Source of the DNA: Hennigella sp045641165
GTDB taxonomy: Bacteria; Bacillota_I; Bacilli_A; Mycoplasmatales; Mycoplasmoidaceae
Assembly: GCA_045641165.1 (NCBI GenBank)
Contig: JAZUGL010000008.1
Coordinates: forward strand, 1 to 36,612
Length of the DNA stretch: 36,612 nt
Reading direction: 5' to 3'
Shown here one piece after another: positions 29,298-36,612 of the stretch. Each line of letters starts with the position of its first letter. Positions within the stretch are counted from its first letter, which is position 1. The position numbers were made by a program, and so were the translations under genes. Under the pieces are notes generated by a model. That model was not told the DNA's origin and made no database searches. It saw nothing but the letters and a program-made list of their open reading frames with translations.

Positions 29298-29764
29298 TGC
29301 AATTAACTAATGTGATTATTAAACCTTACTTAACAGAAAAGACATATTCTAAACGTAGTCAAGATAAAAAACAATATGCCTTTATTGTTGCTATGCAAGC
29401 TAACAAATTTGAAATTGCCCAAGCATTTATGGCAATCTTCCAAATTGAACCAGAAGCAATAACAACAATGGTTAGAAAACCAGTTAAAACAAGAACTGGA
29501 ACAATGCACCCAGGTTATACAAAAGCTTTCAAAATCGCTTACATCACTTTGCCTAAAGGTAAAGACATTGCTTTAAGCAAAGAAGAAAGCGAAGCTAAAG
29601 CAAAAGCTGATGCTAAATTAAATGAAAAAGCTAAAAAACCTGTAGAAGAACCAAAAGCAACTATTAAAGAAAAAACTTCATTAGTAGAAGCTAAGGAACA
29701 ACCAAAGGTTGAAGTGCAAGAAAAGAAAACTGCTTGAAGAAAGCAAACAAACAAGAATCATTAG
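29297..29764 (+). CDS. rplW: Ribosomal protein L23 with a charged C-terminal tail
   Basis: The 155-residue protein has a core of about 95 residues: IIKPYLTEKTYSK, the KQYAFIVAMQANKFEIAQAF strand and VRKPVKTRTG. L23 sits at the tunnel exit and docks trigger factor and SRP. Beyond the core is a tail of about 60 residues rich in Lys, Glu and Ala; L23 is usually about 95-100 residues in all. The ATG at 29297 was chosen because it follows AGGAGG and is coupled to the rplD stop; an upstream in-frame codon at 29255 has no support. A TGA near the end encodes Trp. Confidence 0.94.
29652..29674 (+). repeat. 23-base exact repeat, copy 1 (in the rplW tail)
   Basis: The 23 bases at 29652-29674 recur exactly at 32996-33018 in rpmC, in the same reading phase, encoding KATIKEK in both tails. 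They lie in low-complexity regions of different ribosomal proteins, so shared origin or gene conversion of tail sequence is suspected. Confidence 0.75.
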
Positions 29765-29781
29765 AAAGGAGAAATTAGATT

Positions 29782-30624
29782 ATGGCTATTAAATATAAAA
29801 AGACAAGATCTAGTGGTAAGAGAACTTACGTAACTATTGACTATAAAACAGAGTTATCAACATCTAGACCTTATAAACCTCTAACTTCTTCTATTCATAA
29901 TGAAGCAGGTAGAAATGCTCGTGGTGTTATTACTACTAGACACCAAGGTGGAGCACAAAAAAGAAAATTCCGTGAAATTGATTTCAAAAGAAATAAAGAC
30001 GGAATTAAAGCAATTGTTAAAACAATTGAATATGATCCAAACAGAACAGCATTCATTTCATTAGTATGTTATGCTGATGGTACAAAGAAATACATTTTAG
30101 CTCCAAGTGGAATTAAAGTTGGAGATGAAATAATTTCTGGATCTAAAGTAGATATCAAATTAGGTAACTGCTTAGAAATACAAAACGTTCCTGAAGGTAC
30201 ATTTGTTCACAACATTGAACTTAACCCTGGACATGGTGCTCAATTAATTAGATCAGCAGGAAGTTCTGCTCAAGTATTGGGTAAAGATGAAACAGGTTTA
30301 TTCGTGCTTGTTAAATTATCAAGTGGTGAAGTTAGAAAGATCAATAACAAATGTCGTGTAACTATTGGTTTTGTATCTAATCTAGATCATAACTTAGTTA
30401 ATTTAGGAAAAGCAGGCGTGTCTAGACACATGGGTATTAGACCAACAGTTCGTGGTTCAGCTATGAACCCTAACGATCACCCACACGGTGGTGGTGAAGG
30501 TAGACAACCAGTTGGTAAAGATGCTCCAAGAACTCCATGAGGTAAAAGACACATGGGTGTTAAGACACGTAATAAAAAGAAAGCATCTAACGCCATGATT
30601 GTTAGAAGAAGAAACGGAAAGTAG
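29782..30624 (+). CDS. rplB: Ribosomal protein L2
   Basis: The 280-residue protein is the main 23S rRNA binder near the peptidyl-transferase centre. Clear signatures: GRNARGVITTRHQGGAQKR, the RSAGSSAQVLGK loop, and NPNDHPHGGGEGR, which includes the His essential in E. coli L2 for peptidyl transfer. The Trp in PRTPWGK is a TGA, after which the normal C-terminus continues to RRRNGK. Length is typical. Confidence 0.97.
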
Positions 30625-30633
30625 GAGAAAGTT

Positions 30634-30942
30634 ATGTCAAGAAGTAATAAAAAAGGCGCATTTGTTGATGCTAGCCTAATGAAAAAAGTTCAAGCGATGA
30701 AAAAAGCTGACAAGAAAAAACCTATCAAGACTTGATCTAGAAGATCAACTATCTTCCCTGAATTTGTAGGTTTAACTTTCCAAGTACATAACGGAAAAGA
30801 ATTTGTCAATGTATTTGTAACTGATGAAATGGTTGGTTACAAACTTGGTGAATTTGTTATGACTCGTATCTTCAAACAACACTCTTCTAACAACAAAGCC
30901 GAAGATGCTGCTAAGGAAGCTGCTGAAGGAGGTTCTAAATAA
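30634..30942 (+). CDS. rpsS: Ribosomal protein S19
   Basis: The 102-residue 30S head protein begins MSRSNKKGAFVDASLMKKV. It contains KTWSRRSTIFPEFVG with Trp from TGA, and GKEFVNVFVTDEMVGYKLGEF. The tail (SSNNKAEDAAKEAAEGGSK) replaces the usual short KKK ending and is Ala/Glu/Lys-rich, as in several neighbours. The stop shares TAATG with rplV. Confidence 0.96.
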
Positions 30943-31409
30943 TGACAACTAGTGTTATTCAAAGAAATGTTCATGTTTCTTCTAGAAAAGCTGGTTTAGT
31001 TTGTGCTCTTATTAGAGGCAAGAAAGTTGGACAAGCTCTAACTATCTTGCAACATTGCAATAAGAAAACAGCTAGATATTTAGAAAAACTATTATCTTCA
31101 GCCATTGCTAATGCTACTAACAACCATTCTATGAATGGTGACAAGTTATATGTTTATAACTGTGTTGCTAATCAAGGCAAAACTATTAAAAGAGCTATGC
31201 CAAGAGCTAAAGGTAGTAGCAACATGATTAGAAAAAGACATTCACATCTTGTTATTGTCTTATCTGATAATCCTGCAGAAAAAACAATGCAATTAAAAGC
31301 TATCAAAGCTAAAATCCAACACAAGAACAAAAAGCCAGTTACTACTAAATCTGCAGCTAAAGCTGAAAAAGTAGAAAACAAACCAACAATTAAAAAGGAA
31401 AGCAAATAA
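30942..31409 (+). CDS. rplV: Ribosomal protein L22 with a C-terminal extension
   Basis: The 155-residue protein has an L22 core to about residue 112. The start VIQRNVHVSSRKAGLV, the SAIANATNNHSM motif and the tunnel-lining hairpin KRAMPRAKGSSNMIRKRHSHL are intact. The remaining 40 or so residues are a Lys/Ala/Thr-rich tail ending KPTIKKESK, similar to the tails of L23 and L29. rpsC follows with a 1-base gap. Confidence 0.96.
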   Translation: MTTSVIQRNVHVSSRKAGLVCALIRGKKVGQALTILQHCNKKTARYLEKLLSSAIANATNNHSMNGDKLYVYNCVANQGKTIKRAMPRAKGSSNMIRKRHSHLVIVLSDNPAEKTMQLKAIKAKIQHKNKKPVTTKSAAKAEKVENKPTIKKESK

Positions 31410-31410
31410 T

Positions 31411-32190
31411 ATGGGACAAAAAGTAAATCCTAATGCACTTAGATGTGACATTAACAGAACCTGAATCTCTAAATGAGAAGCTCTAGACAACAAACAAGCT
31501 GCTAGATGAATTATTGAAGATGAGAAAATACGTAAGTATTTCTTAACTAAATATAAAGCAGCTCAAATTGTTGAAAGTGAAATTGAAAGAACACAAAAAG
31601 CTATTACAGTAAATGTAAGAGCTGGACAACCAGGTTTAATTTTAGGTGCACAAAATGCTAATGTTAAAGGTGATGAACTTGCCATTAACAAAATTGTTGG
31701 AAGAAAAATTAAAGTCACATTAAATGTATTGCAATATGAAAATGTTGCACTTAGTGCAAGAGTTATTGCAAGAGAGATAGCCGATGCTATTGAAAACAGA
31801 GTTAGTTTCCGTGTTGCACAAAAGATGGGAATTAAGAAAGCTATGATGGCTCATGCTAAAGGAATTAAGACAAACGTTTCTGGCCGTTTAGGCGGTGTAG
31901 AAATGGCTCGTGAAGAAGGATATTCACAAGGTGTTATTCCTTTAAGTACATTTAGAGCAAACATTGATTATGCTGTAGAAGAAGCACACACAACTTATGG
32001 CCAAATCGGTGTTAAAGTTTGAATTAATCGTGGTGATGTATTCAAAGCTATTAACAGAGATGGTAAGAAACCATTTGATCGTGCAAGAAAACCAAGAAGA
32101 AGAACAGAAGTTAAACAAACTAATGTTTTAAAACTTCCAAAAGATGAAGCTAAAGCTTCAACTTCTGCAGTTAAGAAGGAAGGTGAATAA
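31411..32190 (+). CDS. rpsC: Ribosomal protein S3
   Basis: The 259-residue protein contributes to mRNA entry on the 30S head. It starts MGQKVNPNALR and has a KH domain (about 40-110). The C-terminal S3 domain shows SGRLGGVEMAREEGYSQG, PLSTFRANIDYA and YGQIGVKVWINRGD. Four TGA codons encode Trp, mostly in the N-terminal 35 residues. The tail (about 230-259) is Lys/Ala-rich. The KH-domain GXXG segment reads NVKG. Confidence 0.96.
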
Positions 32191-32192
32191 TT

Positions 32193-32645
32193 ATGATGCA
32201 ACCAAAACGTGTTAAATATCGTAAACCACACAGAACAAGATATGAAGGAAAAGCTAAAGGAAATAAATATGTTGCCTTTGGTGATTGAGGTTTAATGTGT
32301 GTTTGTGGTAAAAATAAACCTTCTCACAAAGGAAACTGAGTTTCTGATAAACAAATTGAAGCTGCCAGAGTAGTTTTATCTAAAGCAACTGATAAATATA
32401 AAGCACCTGCACCATATATTAGAATCTTCCCTCAACTATCTAGAACTAAAAAACCTCTAGAAGTTCGTATGGGTTCAGGTAAAGGCGCACCAGAAATCTG
32501 ATGTGCTGTTGTAAAACCAGGAACAGTTATGTTTGAAATTAAGGGAGTACCTGAAGCTGAAGCTAAAGCTGCTTTAAAGCAGGCAGGAGACAAACTTAAC
32601 GTAAAAACTAAGGTTGTTAAGAAAGGAGAAATTGCACATGAATAA
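32193..32645 (+). CDS. rplP: Ribosomal protein L16
   Basis: The 150-residue protein binds helices near the A site. MMQPKRVKYRKPHRTRYEGK replaces the usual MLQPKR start. The segments IEAARVVLSKATDKYK, RIFPQLSRTKKPLEVRMGSGKGAPEIWCAVVKPGT are typical, with Trp from TGA. A local insertion brings CVCGKNKPSHKGNW after residue 40 or so. The end overlaps rpmC by 8 bases. Confidence 0.95.
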
Positions 32646-33036
32646 GAAATTACAAAATAAAGAATTTGAAAAAATGTCAAATGAAGAATTATGTGCAATT
32701 GCTGCTAGATTGAAATTTCAACTAGTTGAAGCAAGATTCAAATTGTCTTCTGGTGAACTTGAAAAAGTTTCAGTAATCAAAGAAATTAGAAAGACTATTG
32801 CAAAAATCTTCACTGAACTTACAAACCGTGGTTTTAAAGTTTCAATTGGTTCTCATGGTGTAACCATGTATGATCTAAAAAACAAAAATAAACCAATCTC
32901 ACTTGATCCTAAGAAATTAAATGAATTAACTAATAAGGATCAAAAAGATAAAAAGAAAGCTTCAGTTAAACAAGAAGCTAAGCCAAAAGCTACAACAAAA
33001 GCAACTATTAAAGAAAAAGATAAAGGAGGTAAATAA
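32638..33036 (+). CDS. rpmC: Ribosomal protein L29 with a doubled length
   Basis: The 132-residue protein has an N-terminal L29 two-helix core (about 8-66): FEKMSNEELCAIAARLKFQL, KVSVIKEIRKTIAKIFTEL. L29 is normally about 65 residues. The extra C-terminal half (67-132) is Lys-rich, with SLDPKKLNELTNKDQ then a low-complexity end with KATIKEK. The start ATG (32638) follows AAAGGAG and is coupled to the rplP stop by an 8-base overlap; an earlier TTG at 32614 is rejected. The stop shares TAATG with rpsQ. Confidence 0.93.
   Translation: MNKKLQNKEFEKMSNEELCAIAARLKFQLVEARFKLSSGELEKVSVIKEIRKTIAKIFTELTNRGFKVSIGSHGVTMYDLKNKNKPISLDPKKLNELTNKDQKDKKKASVKQEAKPKATTKATIKEKDKGGK
32996..33018 (+). repeat. 23-base exact repeat, copy 2 (in the rpmC tail)
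   Basis: Identical to 29652-29674 in rplW and in the same phase, as described for copy 1. Flanking bases differ on both sides. Confidence 0.75.
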
Positions 33037-33290
33037 TGGCTAAGAAATTACGTAAGACATTAACTGGTTATGTTGTTTCAGCAAAGAACAACAAAACTGT
33101 GATTGTAGAAATCGAAAGAAAATACAACCACCCTTTATATAAGAAGCTTGTTATTTCTCATAAGAAATATGCAGCTCATGATGAACACAATAAAGCTCAT
33201 GTAGGTGATAGAGTAAGGATTACTGAATGTCGTCCTATTTCTAAAACAAAACACTTCTATGTGAGACAAATTGTTAGAAAGGCGGCTTAA
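33036..33290 (+). CDS. rpsQ: Ribosomal protein S17
   Basis: The 84-residue OB-fold protein binds the 5' domain of 16S rRNA. Family features: RKTLTGYVVSAKNNKTVIVE, RKYNHPLYKKLV, and VGDRVRITECRPISKTKHF. The ATG overlaps the rpmC stop (TAATG), with AAAGGAGG just before it inside rpmC. The length is standard. Confidence 0.97.
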   Translation: MAKKLRKTLTGYVVSAKNNKTVIVEIERKYNHPLYKKLVISHKKYAAHDEHNKAHVGDRVRITECRPISKTKHFYVRQIVRKAA

Positions 33291-33292
33291 TT

Positions 33293-33661
33293 ATGATCCA
33301 ATTTATGACAAGATTAAATGTAGCTGATAATACTGGAGCAAGAGAAGTAGGGGTTTTCAAAATCCTAGGACACTCTTGACAAAAGACATGCAATATTGGT
33401 GATATTGTGAAAGTTTCTGTAAAGAAATGTTCACCAACTGGACAAGTTAAGCCAGGCCAAGTTTTTAATGCCGTTATTGTAAGAACTAGAAAAGGCATTA
33501 AAAGAAATGATGGAACAAAGATTACGTTTGATGATAACGCTTGTGTGTTAATCAAAGATGATTTAACACCAAGAGGTACACGTATCTTTGGCCCAGTTGC
33601 AAGAGAGTTAAGAGAAAAAGGATTTACAAGAATCGTTTCTCTTGCACCAGAGGTTTTATAG
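33293..33661 (+). CDS. rplN: Ribosomal protein L14
   Basis: The 122-residue protein forms part of the subunit interface. MIQFMTRLNVADNTGAREV, the VIVRTRKGIKRNDGT segment, FDDNACVLIKDDLTPRGTRI and the closing FGPVARELREKGF are the L14 pattern. Trp from TGA lies at about residue 29. The gene starts 2 bases after the rpsQ stop. Confidence 0.97.
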
Positions 33662-33675
33662 AAAGGAGTCTAATT

Positions 33676-34005
33676 ATGCAAAGAATTAAAAAAGGCGATA
33701 AAGTTAGAATCATTTCTGGAAAACTAATGGGCAAAGAAGGCATTGTGTTGCGTGTTTGCCCAAAATGCAATAAAGCAATTGTGGAAGGACTTAACAAAGT
33801 TAAAATCCACAAAAAAGCTGGTGCGAAACAAGAAAAAGGTGGTATTAAAGAACAAGAAGCTTGGATTAATCTAAGCAAGATTGCTTTAGTAGTGCCTAAA
33901 GCTGCTAGAGGTGTTAGCAAGATCAAATATGTTGTTAACAAATCAGGCCAAAAGGTTAGAGTAGCTAAAAAAACTGGCGCAGAAATAGGCGCCAGTAAGA
34001 AATAG
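33676..34005 (+). CDS. rplX: Ribosomal protein L24
   Basis: The 109-residue protein contains the KOW motif (KKGDKVRIISGKLMGKEG), an RNA-binding turn that initiates 50S assembly. The following EGLNKVKIHKKAGAKQ and GGIKEQEAWINLSKIAL fit L24. It contains one of the few TGG Trp codons in the window. The GAAAGGAG site precedes the ATG by 8 bases. Confidence 0.97.
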   Translation: MQRIKKGDKVRIISGKLMGKEGIVLRVCPKCNKAIVEGLNKVKIHKKAGAKQEKGGIKEQEAWINLSKIALVVPKAARGVSKIKYVVNKSGQKVRVAKKTGAEIGASKK

Positions 34006-34021
34006 TTAAAGGAGACTTAAG

Positions 34022-34573
34022 ATGGCTAATACATTAACTAAAAAATATACAGAACAAATTAAGACTGCTTTAACTAAGCAATTCGGTTATAAGTCACCAA
34101 TGCAAGTGCCTACACTTGATAAGATTATTATCAACTCATGTGCAGGTGATGCAACACAAGATGCAAAGTTATTAGATGCTTTATATAACGAAATTACCTT
34201 AATTACAGGTCAAAAACCAATTAAGACAAAATCTAAAAAAGCAATTGCTACTTTCAAGTTAAGAGAAAACCAAGAAATTGGTGTTAAAGCAACTTTAAGA
34301 AAAGAAACAATGTGAAACTTTGTTGAAAAACTTGTAAAAATTGCTATGCCTCGTATAAGAGACTTTAGAGGCTTAAAAGACAATAGTTTTGATGGACATG
34401 GTAACTATACCCTAGGTATAAAAGAACAAAACATCTTCACAGAAATTAACTTCGATGATATTAAACGTGTAAGAGGTTTTGATGTTACATTTGTTACATC
34501 AACAAATAATGATAAGGAAGCTAAAGCTTTATTAGAAGCTATTGGCTTACCTTTCATTAAGAAAAAACAATAA
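34022..34573 (+). CDS. rplE: Ribosomal protein L5
   Basis: The 183-residue protein binds 5S rRNA. Conserved segments are QVPTLDKIIINSCAG, TGQKPIKTKSKKAIATFKLRE, the GVKATLR loop, the MPRIRDFRGL signature and GNYTLGIKEQNIFTEI. Trp from TGA in the mid-part joins the two halves of the frame. AAGGAGA precedes the ATG. Length is normal. Confidence 0.97.
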
Positions 34574-34585
34574 GGAGAGATATAG

Positions 34586-34771
34586 ATGGCAAAAAAATCA
34601 TTAAGAGTAAAAGCAACTAGAAAACCTAAATTTTCTACACGTGGTTACACAAGATGTGTAAGATGTGGCCGTGTTCACGGTGTAAATAGAAAATATGGTT
34701 TGTGCCGTATTTGCTTCAGAGAATTAGCATACAAAGGTGCAATTCCTGGTGTAAAGAAAGCTAGTTGATAG
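34586..34771 (+). CDS. rpsN: Ribosomal protein S14, zinc-binding type
   Basis: The 61-residue short S14 has the zinc ligands Cys-x-x-Cys in RCVRCGRVHG and LCRICFRELAYKG. It ends KASW, the family C-terminus, with Trp encoded by TGA immediately followed by the TAG stop, which directly supports the alternative code. AAGGAGA precedes the ATG. The same TAGGAGG serves as stop and ribosome-binding site for rpsH. Confidence 0.97.
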
Positions 34772-34784
34772 GAGGAAATAGAAT

Positions 34785-35183
34785 ATGTTTATGGATCCTA
34801 TTGCTGACTTAATCAGCAAACTAAATAATGCTAACAGAGCAAGATTGAATACTGTTAAGATTCAAACTTCAAATTTATCAACAGCCATTGTTGATATTAT
34901 GAAATCTGAAGGCTATATCTCAAATTATGTTGTTAAAAAAGTTGGTAAAACAGCTAAGAAAATAACTATTGTCTACTTAAAATATAAAAACCAAATCCCA
35001 GCAATCAATGGTTTAAGACAAATCTCTAAACCAGGTCTAAGAGTTTATACTTCGTATGAAAATATGCCAAGAGTATTAAACGGCTTAGGTATTGCTATCG
35101 TTTCTACTAGTCATGGTGTTATGACTAATAAAAACGCTTTTAAAGCAAGAATCGGTGGCGAAGTAATCGCTTATGTATGATAG
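34785..35183 (+). CDS. rpsH: Ribosomal protein S8
   Basis: The 132-residue 30S protein begins DPIADLISKLNNANRA. It continues with SYENMPRVLNGLGIAIVSTSHGVMT and ends with GGEVIAYVW. As in S14 the final Trp is TGA before TAG. It follows a GGAGG site and shares TAGGAGG with the following gene. S8 represses the spc operon in E. coli; a matching site was not identified here. Confidence 0.97.
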
Positions 35184-35192
35184 GAGGCTAAT

Positions 35193-35768
35193 ATGTCACA
35201 TAAAGGAAATAAATTGATAAATATCATTTCTGGCACAACTGTGGACATTGCTCCTAGTATTGTAAGAATTAAAGGACCGTTAGGAGAATTAAGTGTTAAT
35301 TATCCTAGCAACCTTATTAAGGTTGAAAAGATTGACAACCACATTAAAGTTAGTCGTAGTGATAACGAAAAACAAACAAAAATGTACCACGGTACAGTAA
35401 ATGCTAACATCAACAATGCAATTATTGGTGTTAACCAAGGTTATAAGAAAACACTAAACATTGTTGGTGTTGGTTATAAAGCATCAGTATCAAATGGTAA
35501 GTTAGTATTAGCCATTGGCTTTAGCCACCCAGTTGAATTTGTTATTCCAACTGGTTTAAAAGTTACTTGTCCAAGTGCAATCCAAATTGAAATTACTGGC
35601 TATGACAAGATAGTAGTAGGTGAATTTGCTGCTAAGGTACGTGCAGTAAGACCACCTGAACCTTATAAAGGCAAAGGAATAATGTACATGGGTGAACACA
35701 TTATCCGTAAAGTTGGTAAGACTGCTGAATCTGCTGCAGGTGGCGCAGCTGCTCCAGCTAAGAAATAA
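35193..35768 (+). CDS. rplF: Ribosomal protein L6
   Basis: The 191-residue two-domain protein sits near the factor-binding site. Clear features are VKVSRSDNEKQTKMYHGTV, GVNQGYKKTLNIVGVGYKA, ITGYDKIVVGEFAAKVRAVRPPEPYKGKGI. The C-terminus carries a short Ala/Gly/Pro-rich extension (SAAGGAAAPAKK). The start codon follows TAGGAGG in the end of rpsH. Confidence 0.97.
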   Translation: MSHKGNKLINIISGTTVDIAPSIVRIKGPLGELSVNYPSNLIKVEKIDNHIKVSRSDNEKQTKMYHGTVNANINNAIIGVNQGYKKTLNIVGVGYKASVSNGKLVLAIGFSHPVEFVIPTGLKVTCPSAIQIEITGYDKIVVGEFAAKVRAVRPPEPYKGKGIMYMGEHIIRKVGKTAESAAGGAAAPAKK

Positions 35769-35782
35769 GAAGGTGAATCACA

Positions 35783-36142
35783 ATGAAAAAATTTAACAAA
35801 ACAAGAAAAGATGCAAGAGATATACGTCATAGACGTATTGTTAATAAATTTAAAAAGACTGGTAGTGAATTACCACGTTTAATTGTTACTAAATCTAATG
35901 CTCATGTTGTTGCACAAATTTTTGATGATAACACTGGTACTACTTTAGTAAGTTCATCTTCTAAACAATTAAAACTTAAAAATGGAAATAAAGAAGCATG
36001 CGCAAAAGTTGGCGCAGATATTGCAAAAAAAGCTCTAGCTAAAAAGATTAAAAAAGTAAGCTTTGACCGTGGTGGTAACAAATACCACGGAAGAGTAGCT
36101 GCTTTAGCAGAAGCTGCAAGAAAGGAAGGATTAGTATTCTAA
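35783..36142 (+). CDS. rplR: Ribosomal protein L18
   Basis: The 119-residue protein binds 5S rRNA with L5. Features are RKDARDIRHRRIVNKFKKTG, RLIVTKSNAHVVAQIFDD and the C-terminal DRGGNKYHGRVAALAEAARKEGL. The ribosome-binding site is GAAGG. Length is standard. The next gene starts after a 16-base gap. Confidence 0.97.
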   Translation: MKKFNKTRKDARDIRHRRIVNKFKKTGSELPRLIVTKSNAHVVAQIFDDNTGTTLVSSSSKQLKLKNGNKEACAKVGADIAKKALAKKIKKVSFDRGGNKYHGRVAALAEAARKEGLVF

Positions 36143-36158
36143 TATGGAAGGAAATAAT

Positions 36159-36612
36159 ATGGAAAACAAAGTAGAACAACCTAAGACTGAAGTTAAACAA
36201 GAAGTTAAGGTTGAACAACCAAAGCCAGAAGTTAAGGCCGAACAACCTAAAAAAGAAGAAGCTAAAGCTACTTCTAAAAAAGATGATAAGAAAGTTGCAA
36301 CTAAAAAAGCAGATGGTAAAGATGGAAAGAAACCATTTGCAAGAAAACCAAGATCATCTATAGATGGTTTCAATGAAAAGGTTGTTGCAATTAAACGTAT
36401 TTCGAAAACAACTAAAGGTGGACGTAATATGGGTTTCTCTGTGTTAGTTGTTGTTGGAGACAAAAAAGGTGAAGTAGGTTTTGGTATGGGAAAATCTGTA
36501 GAAATTCCTAATGCTATGAAAAAAGCAACTAAGAATGCTAAGAACAATATTACTAGAGTAACTATGAATAAAAAAGGATCTTTATATCATGAAGTACTTG
36601 GTAAATCATGTG
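36159..36612 (+). CDS. rpsE: Ribosomal protein S5 with an N-terminal extension, partial
   Basis: The 3' end lies outside the window. Residues about 71-151 show the S5 double-stranded RNA-binding domain: FNEKVVAIKRISKTTKGGRN, FSVLVVVGDKKGEVGFGMGK, EIPNAMKKATKNAKNN. The first 65 or so residues are a Lys/Glu/Pro/Val repeat-rich extension (EVKQEVKVEQPKPEVKAEQ), which ordinary S5 lacks. The ATG at 36159 follows GGAAGG with good spacing; an in-frame ATG at 36144 has no ribosome-binding site, so the later start is preferred. Confidence 0.93.
   Translation, partial: MENKVEQPKTEVKQEVKVEQPKPEVKAEQPKKEEAKATSKKDDKKVATKKADGKDGKKPFARKPRSSIDGFNEKVVAIKRISKTTKGGRNMGFSVLVVVGDKKGEVGFGMGKSVEIPNAMKKATKNAKNNITRVTMNKKGSLYHEVLGKSC

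Noticed and set aside
32614..32637. Upstream TTG start for rpmC
   Set aside because: The ATG at 32638 has a correctly spaced AAAGGAG, whereas the TTG has none.
36144..36158. ATG at 36144 as the rpsE start
   Set aside because: No Shine-Dalgarno precedes it, while its own bases (GGAAGG) form the site for the ATG at 36159.
1..36612. CRISPR arrays, insertion sequences, prophage or restriction-modification genes
   Set aside because: No regularly spaced repeats, transposase or phage-like genes were seen; all gaps over 100 bases were read and contain only promoter-like AT-rich sequence.

Overview
The window comes from an AT-rich mollicute (mycoplasma-type bacterium). UGA is read as tryptophan: about two dozen genes are continuous only if in-frame TGA codes Trp, at positions where the families expect Trp (for example S14 and S8 both end in TGA followed by TAG). 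Genes are densely packed, with TAATG start/stop couplings and overlaps of 8 to 17 bases. Prolipoproteins with a Cys lipobox are frequent. The order rpsT, membrane protein, fmt recalls the Mycoplasma genitalium/pneumoniae side of the class. A rubrerythrin and a leucine-rich BspA-like lipoprotein would fit a mucosal or protist-associated, low-oxygen lifestyle. The species cannot be fixed from sequence reading alone.

Layout. 1-1472 (minus): rpsT, a small lipoprotein, greA, tRNA-Tyr and tRNA-Gln. 1561-3172 (plus): a membrane-anchored basic protein overlapping fmt. 3173-4814 (minus): the heat-shock repressor hrcA with an unrecognised downstream partner, under a CIRCE-like operator at 4827-4853. 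4949-12431 (plus): one tightly overlapping operon holding a tandem-domain HAD phosphatase, the polyamine transporter potABCD and the tRNA t6A enzyme tsaD. 12428-13405 (minus): gpsA, sharing a terminator with tsaD. 13499-15568 (plus): metK, a DivIVA/GpsB protein and a protein resembling only the C-terminal chaperone domain of trigger factor. 15579-16902 (minus): a lipoprotein and a rubrerythrin with an extra Cys-rich tail. 16943-19195 (plus): trmL and the potassium channel subunit ktrB. 19225-19303 (minus): tRNA-Arg(CCU). 19356-22971 (plus): a heterodimeric ABC exporter. 23032-24316: a DUF402 protein and a helical protein. 24380-25742: prs and ridA. 25829-27265: the leucine-rich-repeat lipoprotein. 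27415-36612: the S10-spc ribosomal protein cluster, rpsJ to rpsE, the last cut by the window edge.

Most of the window is housekeeping: ribosome assembly, initiator tRNA formylation, tRNA modification, SAM and PRPP synthesis, lipid precursor synthesis, polyamine and potassium import. The parts that stand out are the double HAD protein, the trigger-factor-like fragment, the unknown protein under hrcA control, the Cys-tailed rubrerythrin, the large insertion in PotA, and low-complexity Lys/Glu/Ala tails on many ribosomal proteins, two of which share an exact 23-base segment. I found no CRISPR array, insertion sequence, prophage or clear defence system.
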